Source: CBDIDH01 sp965277595 (GTDB lineage: Bacteria; Planctomycetota; Planctomycetia; Isosphaerales; Isosphaeraceae). Taken from it: a DNA stretch of 64,000 nt. Both the position numbers and the translations under genes were made by a program. The notes beneath the pieces were generated by a model. The model had not been told where the DNA came from and did no database searches. It was given only the letters and a program-made list of their open reading frames with translations. The stretch spans positions 930,001-994,000 of the forward strand of contig CBDIDH010000001.1 of NCBI GenBank assembly GCA_965277595.1. Direction: 5' to 3'. Within the stretch, counting starts at the first letter, position 1, and each line of letters opens with the position of its first letter. Below, in pieces: positions 28,083 through 36,341 of the stretch.

Positions 28083-28787
28083 ATGGCTACCGCCGCCCCA
28101 GTGTCGACGTCCAGAATGCGAGGTTCGTCGACAAACCGCCTTGTCCGGCTCCTGTGTTCGTCGATCGGCCTGAAACTGATCATGGCCCTGACCGGCGTGA
28201 TCCTCTCGGGGTTCGTGCTCGGCCACATGGTCGGCAACCTGAAGACGTTTGAAGGGCCAGAGGCGCTCAACGCCTATGCGAAATTGCTCCGCGTCGAACC
28301 TCCGTTGCTCTGGGGTGTTCGACTGGTGCTGCTTGCCTCAGTGGCGCTGCATATCTGGGCGTACCTGGTGCTCACGCGCGACATCCGGCGGGCGCGCGGG
28401 CAGGGGTATCGGGTCGTCAAGCACAGAGAGTCCAGCTTCGCCTCGCGAAGCATGAGGCTGACCGGCCCCTTGCTTCTGGTTTTCATCATTTACCATATTC
28501 TGCACCTGACGACGGGAACGGTGCATCCCGACCCGAAAGAGGGGGATGTATACCACAACCTCGTTTCGGGCCTGCGGGTGGTTCCGGTGGCGGTCTTTTA
28601 CCTGCTGGCGATGGCGGCGCTTGGGGTTCACCTCTGGCATGGAATCTGGAGCCTCTTCCAGACGCTCGGGGCGAGGCAACCGAGATATCAATCGCTGGGC
28701 CGTCGGGTGGCGACGGTCTTCACCCTGGTTGTCGTCTTTGGCTTCGCCGTGATTCCGATTTCGATCCTGGCCGGGTACGTCAAGTAA
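28083..28787 (+). CDS. sdhC: Succinate dehydrogenase cytochrome b558 subunit
   Basis: This 234-residue membrane anchor subunit passes electrons from SdhB to quinone and carries haem b. Five hydrophobic segments are visible, including LKLIMALTGVILSGFVLGHM, LASVALHIWAYLVL, LLLVFIIYHILHLTTG and the last, VFTLVVVFGFAVIPISILAG. Histidines in HMVGN, LHIWAY, YHILH and HLWHG are in helix positions suited to haem ligation. A single large subunit is the type seen in Bacillus and Bacteroidetes complexes. The ATG at 28083 fits family alignments. sdhA follows 42 bases later. Confidence 0.93.
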   Translation: MATAAPVSTSRMRGSSTNRLVRLLCSSIGLKLIMALTGVILSGFVLGHMVGNLKTFEGPEALNAYAKLLRVEPPLLWGVRLVLLASVALHIWAYLVLTRDIRRARGQGYRVVKHRESSFASRSMRLTGPLLLVFIIYHILHLTTGTVHPDPKEGDVYHNLVSGLRVVPVAVFYLLAMAALGVHLWHGIWSLFQTLGARQPRYQSLGRRVATVFTLVVVFGFAVIPISILAGYVK

Positions 28788-28805
28788 GTCAGTCAGTCAG
28801 TCAGC
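28787..28805. repeat. Tetranucleotide tract (AGTC)x4
   Basis: Four AGTC units plus a partial one follow the sdhC stop and lie about 25 bases before the sdhA start and its GGAGGAAGG. A change in copy number would alter the sdhC-sdhA spacing. Confidence 0.6.
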
Positions 28806-28829
28806 CAATGAGCGGAGGAAGGTCGAGTC

Positions 28830-30743
28830 ATGGAGTTGAAGTCGAACGTCCCGCCCGGCCCCCTCGATGGGAAATGGACCCGTTACAAGTTTGACATGAA
28901 GCTCGTCAGCCCGGCGAACAAGCGGAAGTATTCCGTGATCGTCGTCGGGTCGGGCCTCGCGGGGGCCTCGGCCGCGGCCACCCTCGCCGAGCTTGGCTAC
29001 AAGGTCAAGTGCTTCTGCTACCAGGACAGCCCCCGCCGCGCCCACTCGATCGCCGCGCAAGGGGGCATTAACGCCGCCAAGAACTATCAGAACGACGGCG
29101 ACAGCGTCCACCGCCTTTTTTATGACACGATCAAGGGGGGCGACTTCCGCTCTCGCGAGGCGAACGTTCACCGGCTCGCCGAGGTCTCGGTCAACATCAT
29201 TGACCAGTGCGTCTCTCAGGGCGTTCCCTTCGCCCGAGAATACGGCGGCAGCCTCACGAACCGTTCCTTCGGCGGCGCCCAGGTTTCGCGGACCTTCTAC
29301 GCGCGCGGCCAGACCGGTCAGCAATTGCTTCTCGGTGCCTATCAGGCGCTTGAGCGGCAGATCGGTCAGAACGCGGTGACCATGTTCACCCGCCACGAAA
29401 TGCAAGAGATGGTCGTCGTGGACGGCCGCGCCCGCGGAATCGTCGCGCGCGACCTTGAGACCGGCGCCGTCGAGTCGCACGCCGCCGATGCCGTGATCCT
29501 GGCGACCGGCGGTTACGGAACGGTCTTCTACCTGGCGACGTATGCCAAGGGGTGCAACGCCACGGCGATCTGGCGTGCCTACAAGAAAGGGGCGGCCTTC
29601 GCCAACCCCTGTTACACGCAGATTCACCCAACCTGCATTCCGGTCACGGGTGAACATCAGAGCAAGCTCACGCTCATGTCCGAGTCGCTCCGCAATGACG
29701 GCCGGATCTGGGTTCCTAAAAAGGAAGGGGACAATCGGCCCTCCGCCCAGATTCCCGAAGACGAGCGCGACTATTATCTGGAGCGGAAATATCCGAGTTA
29801 CGGCAACCTCGCGCCGCGAGACATTGCCTCACGCGCCGCGAAGGAGGTTTGCGACGAGGGCCGAGGCGTCGGCAAGACCGGTCTCGGTGTCTACCTCGAT
29901 TTTTCCGAGGCCATCAAACGCCTTGGCGAGCAAACGGTGCGCGAGCGGTACGGCAATCTCTTTGATATGTACGAGCGAATCACCGACGAGAACCCCTACC
30001 GTCAGCCGATGCGGATCTACCCGGCCACCCACTACACGATGGGGGGCCTCTGGGTCGACTATAATTTGATGAGCACGATTCCCGGCCTCTTCGTGCTCGG
30101 CGAGGCGAATTTTTCCGACCACGGCGCCAACCGCCTCGGCGCCAGCGCCTTGATGCAAGGGCTGGCCGACGGCTACTTCATCGCTCCTTACACGCTGGGC
30201 AACTTCCTCGCCTCGAACAAGGCCGAGAAGGTTTCAACCGATCATCCCGCGTTCAAAGAGGCCGAGGCCGCCGTTGCCAGTCGCGTCAAGGAGCTTCTCT
30301 CGATCCAGGGTTCGCGGACGGTGGACTCGTTCCATCGCGAGCTTGGCAAGATCATGTGGGATTACTGCGGAATGGCCCGGACCGAGCAAGGGCTTAAAAC
30401 CGCCCTGGAGAAGATCCCTGCCCTTCGCGGCGAGTTCTGGAAGAACGTCAAGGTGCTCGGCGACGGTGGCGAGATCAATCAATCTCTGGAAAAAGCGGGC
30501 CGCGTGGCGGATTTTCTGGAACTTGGCGAATTGATGTGCCTCGATGCCCTGGAGCGTCGCGAATCCTGCGGCGGTCACTTCCGCGAGGAATATCAGACCG
30601 AGGATCACGAAGCCCGCCGCGACGATGAGAACTTCTGCCACGCCGCCGCCTGGGAATACCAGGGGGACGGCCAGCGTCCCAACCGCCTGGTCGAACCGCT
30701 CAACTTTGAAAACGTCTCCCTCCAGACGCGAAGCTACAAGTAA
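28830..30743 (+). CDS. sdhA: Succinate dehydrogenase/fumarate reductase flavoprotein subunit
   Basis: This 637-residue subunit oxidises succinate to fumarate with covalent FAD. The dinucleotide fold VVGSGLAGASAA is near residue 36. The FAD-histidine motif RAHSIAAQGGINAA is near 70-83. HPTCIP, MRIYPATHYTMGG and the catalytic Arg/His region are intact, and GANRLGASALMQGLADG near 435 is typical. A good GGAGGAAGG site lies 11-20 bases before the ATG at 28830. It is the middle gene of sdhC-sdhA-sdhB and belongs to the Bacillus/Wolinella-like subgroup. It works on the cytoplasmic side of the membrane in the TCA cycle and respiration. Confidence 0.97.
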   Translation: MELKSNVPPGPLDGKWTRYKFDMKLVSPANKRKYSVIVVGSGLAGASAAATLAELGYKVKCFCYQDSPRRAHSIAAQGGINAAKNYQNDGDSVHRLFYDTIKGGDFRSREANVHRLAEVSVNIIDQCVSQGVPFAREYGGSLTNRSFGGAQVSRTFYARGQTGQQLLLGAYQALERQIGQNAVTMFTRHEMQEMVVVDGRARGIVARDLETGAVESHAADAVILATGGYGTVFYLATYAKGCNATAIWRAYKKGAAFANPCYTQIHPTCIPVTGEHQSKLTLMSESLRNDGRIWVPKKEGDNRPSAQIPEDERDYYLERKYPSYGNLAPRDIASRAAKEVCDEGRGVGKTGLGVYLDFSEAIKRLGEQTVRERYGNLFDMYERITDENPYRQPMRIYPATHYTMGGLWVDYNLMSTIPGLFVLGEANFSDHGANRLGASALMQGLADGYFIAPYTLGNFLASNKAEKVSTDHPAFKEAEAAVASRVKELLSIQGSRTVDSFHRELGKIMWDYCGMARTEQGLKTALEKIPALRGEFWKNVKVLGDGGEINQSLEKAGRVADFLELGELMCLDALERRESCGGHFREEYQTEDHEARRDDENFCHAAAWEYQGDGQRPNRLVEPLNFENVSLQTRSYK

Positions 30744-30781
30744 GGAATGGGCTGAGAATGGTTTCACGGTTGAGCCTTGAT

Positions 30782-30850
30782 GGCCGATGACCAATGACCA
30801 ACCGAAGAATTCAATATCACTTGGTCATTGGTCATTGGTCATCGGTCATG
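30782..30850. repeat. Heptad inverted repeat R1
   Basis: The left arm has GATGACC and AATGACC units. A short AT-rich core with GAATTC follows. The right arm is TTGGTCA three times and then TCGGTCA. The arms can pair into a hairpin. The element occupies the sdhA-sdhB spacer and is the first of five similar ones. Confidence 0.85.
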
Positions 30851-30956
30851 GAACCGGGACGTTATTCCCCACCTGTTCTCAGGACTTCAACCCGGTTCCC
30901 TAATTGAATCCGCCCGGCGACCGGACCGATCCGAACACAGGAGCGAAGGAAGACCG

Positions 30957-31733
30957 ATGGCTGAGCACGGCTCCGAAGCGTCAATGAACCTGACTCTCCA
31001 CGTCTGGCGGCAGAAGAACCGGAACGCTCTCGGCCGGTTCGTCACGTATGAGGCGCACGGCATCAGCCCCGACATGTCGTTCCTCGAAATGCTTGACGTC
31101 GTGAACGAAGATCTGATCCACAAGGGCGAAGAACCGATCGCTTTTGACTACGACTGCCGCGAAGGGATCTGCGGTCAGTGCGGTGTCGTCATCAACGGCG
31201 CCGCGCATGGGCCTCGACAGGCGACGACCTGCTGTCAGCTTCACATGCGAAGCTTTGAGGATGGCGACGACCTGACTTTGGAACCCTGGCGGGCCGATGC
31301 CTTTCCCGTCATCAAGGATTTGATCGTTGATCGTTCCGCCTTTGACCGGATCATTGCCTCGGGCGGATTCATCACCGCGCCGACGGGCAATGCGCCCGAG
31401 GCGAATGACATCCCCGTGCCCAAGGACGAGGCCGATCTCTCGATGGACGCCGCCGCCTGTATCGGCTGCGGGGCCTGTGTCGCCGCCTGTCCGAACGCCT
31501 CGGCGATGCTCTTTGTCGCCGCCAAGGCGACTCACCTGAACGTCCTTCCCCAGGGCCAGGCCGAGCGCGACCGCCGCGTCCGTTCCATGATCGAGACGAT
31601 GGACGCCGAAGGTTTCGGCGGCTGTTCCAATCACGCCGAGTGCGAAGCCGTCTGCCCCAAGGAAATCCCGATTACCTTCATCTCGCGGCTCAACCGCGAT
31701 TACCTCAAGGCCACCCTCTTTTCCCGGCGCTGA
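30957..31733 (+). CDS. sdhB: Succinate dehydrogenase/fumarate reductase iron-sulfur subunit
   Basis: This subunit of about 258 residues carries electrons from SdhA to SdhC through three iron-sulfur clusters. The 2Fe-2S motif CREGICGQCG and its later Cys (TTCCQLH) are near residues 67-100. The 4Fe-4S/3Fe-4S motifs CIGCGACVAACPN and CSNHAECEAVCPK are in the C-terminal half. Length is typical. The ATG at 30957 follows GAGCGAAGGA. It is separated from sdhA by a 213-base spacer holding repeat R1, longer than the sdhC-sdhA gap, so it might have its own promoter or depend on read-through. Confidence 0.96.
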   Translation: MAEHGSEASMNLTLHVWRQKNRNALGRFVTYEAHGISPDMSFLEMLDVVNEDLIHKGEEPIAFDYDCREGICGQCGVVINGAAHGPRQATTCCQLHMRSFEDGDDLTLEPWRADAFPVIKDLIVDRSAFDRIIASGGFITAPTGNAPEANDIPVPKDEADLSMDAAACIGCGACVAACPNASAMLFVAAKATHLNVLPQGQAERDRRVRSMIETMDAEGFGGCSNHAECEAVCPKEIPITFISRLNRDYLKATLFSRR

Positions 31734-31759
31734 TCTCGGGACAGGAATGGAAAAAAGGA

Positions 31760-31827
31760 TCGATGACCGAGAGATCCGAAGAGAATATGCTCTTCAATTT
31801 CGGTCATCGGTCCTTGGTCATCGGTCG
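31760..31827. repeat. Heptad inverted repeat R2
   Basis: The left arm is GATGACCGAGAGATCCGAAG. The right arm is CGGTCATCGGTCCTTGGTCATCGGTC. The core is A/T-rich. The element lies between the convergent sdhB and mscS genes. Confidence 0.75.
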
Positions 31828-31849
31828 TTTCTACAGAGTGCGAACGCTT

Positions 31850-33664
31850 TCATTCATCAACACCCCTGTGCCCGTCCTCGACCAGTTCGCGGTCGGGCCG
31901 AAACGCGTTCGATCGCGGCGCGGGGGGTATTTGCGAGGGGTTGTCCACGCGATACTGAACGGCTCGGGCCGGGTAGGGGAGGGGACCCGGAGATTCGACC
32001 GGCTTGACGAAAAGCTCCTGGATCGGCAGGGCGATCGAGAAGTTGGAATCCTTGAATTTCTGCTGGATCTGGCCGTAAAGCCGGTGCCGAACCCGCCCCG
32101 CGAGGCCAGGCTCGGGAACGTGCGCCGAGAGAGCAAAGACCAGCGCCGAGTCGCTTATCTCTTCAAGTAAGGCCGAGGGGACCGGATTGCGAAGGACGTC
32201 GGGATCGTTCTGCGCGATCGACAGGAGCAACTCGGCCACTCGATCGGGATCAGTCCCATAAGCGACCTTGACGCGGGCCGTGACACGGATGATCTTGTCT
32301 TTAAGCGTCCAGTTAATCAGCTCGCCCGTGATAAATGCGCGATTCGGCATGATCATGCTTTGATTGTCGCCGTTGATGATCGTCGTCGCGCGGATGTTGA
32401 TCCGGTCGACCTTGCCGGTCTGACCCCCCACGGTCACGATGTCGCCGACGCGGATCGGCCGTTCGAGAAGCAGGATGATCCCGCAGACAAAGTTCGAGAC
32501 AATCTCCTGAAGGCCGAATCCCAGGCCGACCCCCAGCGCCGCGAGCACCACCCCGATCTTTTCCAATCCCAGATGGATCGACGAAAGCGCCCCAAAGAGG
32601 CCAATTCCGATCACGGCATAACGGCAGAGAGTCACCGCCGCGAACCGAACGCCCGGATCGTCCGACATCCTCGGAAAGATGACCACCGCGAAAAAAGTGC
32701 TCATGTGACGCCAGGCCGCCGCGCAAAGCGCGACGATCACGATCCCTTGCGTCAGTTCGCCCAGCGTGACGAAAACGGGCTTGCCCCCGGCCGTTCCGGT
32801 TGCCCAGAGTTCCTGCTTGCCCAGGAACCGGAAGAGCGCCATGTCGATATCCCAGACCCAGGCCGCGAGCAAGAGCCCGAGCCCACAGGCGAAGAAGGCG
32901 CTCAGGTGCTTGAGCCGAGCGGCCAGGTCGTCCGGCATCGCCGATTCTTCCAGGTCGCCACGTCGCGACAACGCCTTGCCAACCCTGATCCAGCGCCATG
33001 CGTGATCGTCCACGAATCGATTCATGAGTCGATCAACGAGCCAGCAAACGATCGCGACCCCGATCGATCCCACCGCGCCGGTGGAAAGCCTGTGCGCCGA
33101 GAAGCTGTAACCGCGCGCATCGAGCACCATCACCGAGGCCACTCCCGCGATCGCCAACGCCGAGATTTTACGCTGATGCCGGCCCAGTCGACTCATTCGC
33201 GTCTCGGCGCGCGTCAGCCAGGCGACCAGCGGCGAATGCCAGTGCAGCGACCAGATGACGATCACAAGGACGATCGCCTCAAACCCGAGGATCAGGCCGC
33301 GAACCACCGCCGGGGCCGAGACGGGGCGTCCGCCCGGGGCAATCATTCCTTGCGTCAAGAGCCAGACCGGCCCCAGAAAGAGCAGGTGAGCGACGACAAG
33401 AGCCACAAGCGCCCGACCGGCCATCCGGCTTGCCTCGGCGGGCATTGCCAGCACCTCTTCGGCCCAGCCGCCCGGTCCGAAAATCCGACGCAAGAGATTC
33501 GACGCCAGATACGCCAGCGCGACCATCGCCAGGATCGCCGCGGCGGGCTGAGCCAGGGTCTTGGGCACGGGCGCCTGTCGGACCGCATACGCGACCAGGC
33601 CCAGATACGCGGGCCAGATTCCCGACCGCGCGGCCCCGATCATGATCTTTCGAAAGCTTCGCAT
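31850..33664 (-). CDS. MscS-family mechanosensitive channel
   Basis: This protein of about 604 residues is an inner-membrane channel that opens under membrane tension. About ten hydrophobic segments cover residues 1-400. The MscS core follows, with pore-lining helix and beta domain (ALGVGLGFGLQEIVSNFVCGIILLLERPIRVGDIV, near 410-445), and a C-terminal alpha/beta cage domain. The many extra N-terminal helices resemble MscK or MscM rather than small MscS. The ATG at 33664 is chosen; a GTG at 33682 overlaps the stop of the upstream gene. Translation is therefore likely coupled to the secreted coiled-coil protein. Together they look like one MscK divided in two. Confidence 0.92.
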   Translation of the reverse strand: MRSFRKIMIGAARSGIWPAYLGLVAYAVRQAPVPKTLAQPAAAILAMVALAYLASNLLRRIFGPGGWAEEVLAMPAEASRMAGRALVALVVAHLLFLGPVWLLTQGMIAPGGRPVSAPAVVRGLILGFEAIVLVIVIWSLHWHSPLVAWLTRAETRMSRLGRHQRKISALAIAGVASVMVLDARGYSFSAHRLSTGAVGSIGVAIVCWLVDRLMNRFVDDHAWRWIRVGKALSRRGDLEESAMPDDLAARLKHLSAFFACGLGLLLAAWVWDIDMALFRFLGKQELWATGTAGGKPVFVTLGELTQGIVIVALCAAAWRHMSTFFAVVIFPRMSDDPGVRFAAVTLCRYAVIGIGLFGALSSIHLGLEKIGVVLAALGVGLGFGLQEIVSNFVCGIILLLERPIRVGDIVTVGGQTGKVDRINIRATTIINGDNQSMIMPNRAFITGELINWTLKDKIIRVTARVKVAYGTDPDRVAELLLSIAQNDPDVLRNPVPSALLEEISDSALVFALSAHVPEPGLAGRVRHRLYGQIQQKFKDSNFSIALPIQELFVKPVESPGPLPYPARAVQYRVDNPSQIPPAPRSNAFRPDRELVEDGHRGVDE

Positions 33665-33678
33665 GGTCGTCCTTTGCC

Positions 33679-35937
33679 TCACGATCCGGGGTGAACGTCG
33701 GTGCCAGGCTGGGGAAGATTGGTTGCAACACTCGTTGCCGGTGGCGCGAGTTTTTGAAGGGCCCGGTGCGCTCGCCTCAAGGGCCAGGGAAACACGACGA
33801 GACCGATCGAGGCGGCCAGGAACTCGGCCGAGAGATGGCCCCAGGCCGATCGGTCGCCCGCCTCGGCGCCGATCTTGAAGAACGCCCGGCCGAGCCTTCG
33901 CAACTCGCGCTGGGCTTGCTCGATTGTCGCCAGGCCGACGGGTTCCTCGTCGCGGACCCAGAACATATGGGTGCGGATAAATCCGAAATGATCGTCGAGA
34001 ATGTGGATGCGAACGAGGACCTCGTGATGCGTGTCCTCCGCGCGTCGGGCGATCTTGTCGAGCGCCGCGCGTCGGCGGTTGAGCAGGGCCAGGTGTCGGG
34101 CCTCAAACTCCTTGAACGCCTTCTCGGCCTTCGGGTGTTCGGCCTTCGGCACGCGCTCCAGAAGGTTGTCGAGTTCAAACCGATCGTCGCGCGAGTCGTA
34201 GACCAGCTCGGTCTCGACGGTGCTCAGGGAATTCTCGGCCTGGGTCAGGCGGTCGGCGGTGATGGCCAGGTCGCGGCGGACGATCCGCGTCCGATCGGCG
34301 CCGAGCCTGCGGAAGTCGGCGTTGAGCCGGAGGGCATCGAGATGGCTGATCTTGCCGTCGTCGAGCAATTTCCGGCTCGCGGCGAGTGCCTCTCTGGCCC
34401 GTTCGGCCAGGGCGTGTTCCTCGGCGAAGGTGGGCGACGGGTCGGTCGTCAGGGCATTTTCATTGAGCACGACCCGCGATTCCAGAACGAGCAACTCCGC
34501 GTTTCGGCTCGCCTTGTAGCGTTCCACCGGGTCGTTGGAATGCTCGGCGCGTTTTTCTTCCTTGGCGGCGGCCTGGCGAAGCCCGCGTTCTTCCACCGTC
34601 GCAATTGCCTGATACCGCTGTTTCATGAGGTCGAGCGTGCGACGAGCCACCTGGATGTGGCCGTCGATGACCTGAAGGTTCAGCGCCGTGAATTCCGCCC
34701 GACGCGTCTCGATCGCGAGTCGGGCTTCCCGCGTCTTGAGCCGTTCGTTCTCGACCCGGGCCTCCCAGCGTCCATTGATCAGGGATTCGCGGGCGGCCTC
34801 GCGGGCCTCCTCGGTCTTGGCCGAAGCGACCGCGGCTTCGCGTTCCAGGTTCCTCGCCTTGAGGCTGTCAAACTGCACACGCGCCTTGTCGCGCGTTGCC
34901 CGGATCGCGGCGATGGCCAGGTCGGCCCTGGGCGCGGGCCTGGCGCGCAGCTTGTCGAGCTTGGCCGTCCATTCGTCCAGATCTTCCTTGGCCGCGTCGA
35001 TCGCCTCTTTCATCTCGGCGCGGTCGGTCTCAGAAACCGGGGCCGGCGCTTTGTGAAAGGAGGGCGGCAGAAGGGCATCCGGGTCCTTGACCGTCTGCCC
35101 GAGCGTGGCCGTGACCCGGCCGAGATCGGCTTTTGAGTCGGCGACGACCTTGTCCGGGCTCGACTCCGCCTTCTCGGCCTCGCCACGTTCGGCAACCGCG
35201 TTGAGCCAGTTCTTGACAAGCTCGACGCGTTCCTCAAGCAAGGCTCGCAGCGCAGTCGTCGCGGGCGTGGCTTCCTTGGACTTGTTTGCCGGCATCTTCT
35301 CAAGCCTTGCCTTTGCCTCGTCTTGCGTCCGGACCGGATCGAAATCCGTCTCCGTTGCGGCGCCGATCACGGGTGCCGGTCCCACTTCGAGAGGCGCCGC
35401 AACAGGCGGCGTCATCGGTTCTGAAGCTGGACTTGAGGCGACCGGCGACGGTTCCGCTTCGGCGGGTGGGGCAAGCTGCGTGGTTTCCGCGGGCTTCGGT
35501 GCGAGATCGGGGCTGGTCAATGTTGCGGTCACCGGCGCGGCGGGCGGCGGCTCGGGCAAGCCCGACGTGAGCCGGATTGGTTCGCCTTGCGTGCTGGGCG
35601 GAACCGGTGTCGGAGTTTCGATCCGTAATTTGATGCCCTGATTAAGCCGGACGGGAAAGGACTGACCGAGCGCTCCGGGACGGATGATCCGGGGCGGTTC
35701 GGGCTGGCTCACGCCGAGTTGATCCAGATCCTTGCGGACGGCTTCGGCCCAGCCCTTGACCGACCCCGTGGGGACCGCGGGATGCGGGGTCGAGACCGCC
35801 GAGACGATCGCGTTGGGACCCGCCGCGCCCTGTTCGCTTGGCAATTCGGGAAAATCGTCCGCGAGGGTGGGTGTCGCAAGGGACAGCCAGAGCCAGCCCA
35901 GGACCGCCCAGAGGTGTATTGACCGGTTGGCTCCCAT
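33679..35937 (-). CDS. Secreted coiled-coil protein, MscK N-terminal-like
   Basis: This is a 752-residue protein. A signal peptide is clear at the N terminus (SIHLWAVLGWLWLSLATPTLADD). A Pro/Ala/Thr-rich stretch runs from about 90 to 210. Long charged helices with heptad-like patterns fill about 215-660, as in the periplasmic part of MscK/KefA. A hydrophobic segment (AEFLAASIGLVVFPWPL) lies near the C terminus and could anchor it. The stop at 33679-33681 overlaps the alternative start of the channel gene. I infer that it is a periplasmic regulator or lid of the channel. The coiled-coil and signal calls are sound; the MscK link is inference from order and size. Confidence 0.8.
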   Translation of the reverse strand: MGANRSIHLWAVLGWLWLSLATPTLADDFPELPSEQGAAGPNAIVSAVSTPHPAVPTGSVKGWAEAVRKDLDQLGVSQPEPPRIIRPGALGQSFPVRLNQGIKLRIETPTPVPPSTQGEPIRLTSGLPEPPPAAPVTATLTSPDLAPKPAETTQLAPPAEAEPSPVASSPASEPMTPPVAAPLEVGPAPVIGAATETDFDPVRTQDEAKARLEKMPANKSKEATPATTALRALLEERVELVKNWLNAVAERGEAEKAESSPDKVVADSKADLGRVTATLGQTVKDPDALLPPSFHKAPAPVSETDRAEMKEAIDAAKEDLDEWTAKLDKLRARPAPRADLAIAAIRATRDKARVQFDSLKARNLEREAAVASAKTEEAREAARESLINGRWEARVENERLKTREARLAIETRRAEFTALNLQVIDGHIQVARRTLDLMKQRYQAIATVEERGLRQAAAKEEKRAEHSNDPVERYKASRNAELLVLESRVVLNENALTTDPSPTFAEEHALAERAREALAASRKLLDDGKISHLDALRLNADFRRLGADRTRIVRRDLAITADRLTQAENSLSTVETELVYDSRDDRFELDNLLERVPKAEHPKAEKAFKEFEARHLALLNRRRAALDKIARRAEDTHHEVLVRIHILDDHFGFIRTHMFWVRDEEPVGLATIEQAQRELRRLGRAFFKIGAEAGDRSAWGHLSAEFLAASIGLVVFPWPLRRAHRALQKLAPPATSVATNLPQPGTDVHPGS

Positions 35938-36143
35938 CCTTAGGGTGGCTCCTTGGTCGGGTGTTTTTGGGGTTGAGGTTCGAGGCGCCGGGTAGGGTAG
36001 TCGGGATCGAAAATCTCGGCAAGCGGAGATCGATCACCGATATCCGCTCGGTCAACGCCCCGGTCGGCGGTCGAAAATTGGTTTAAGTAGGCGCAAGTGA
36101 CAGAATGGATGAGAGAACCCTTGACGGAAGGGGCATTGTCTCT

Positions 36144-36341
36144 ATGATTCAAGACAACTCCGTTGCTGACCCGAATTCGATGCCAGAACGGGCCAGATCT
36201 GGTTCGTTTGCCCGCCAGACCCGATACGAGCGTCGCCTCGTGGAGGGATTTGCCCTCCTTTTGGCGGCCGGCTGCGTTGAAATGTCGCCGGATGCCCTCA
36301 AATCCGACCGCGATCTCCACGGTTTGCAAGGTCGCTTATGA
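36144..36341 (+). CDS. Small hypothetical protein coupled to the CobB-like gene
   Basis: This frame of about 65 residues runs from an ATG at 36144; an ATG at 36105 would add 13 residues. It ends with TGA overlapping the ATG of the next gene (ATGA), a classic coupling signal. The sequence TRYERRLVEGFALLLAAGC followed by SPDALKSDRDL is helical and shows no known domain. There is no strong ribosome-binding site. The overlap is the main reason to list it; it could be chance. Confidence 0.4.
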   Translation: MIQDNSVADPNSMPERARSGSFARQTRYERRLVEGFALLLAAGCVEMSPDALKSDRDLHGLQGRL

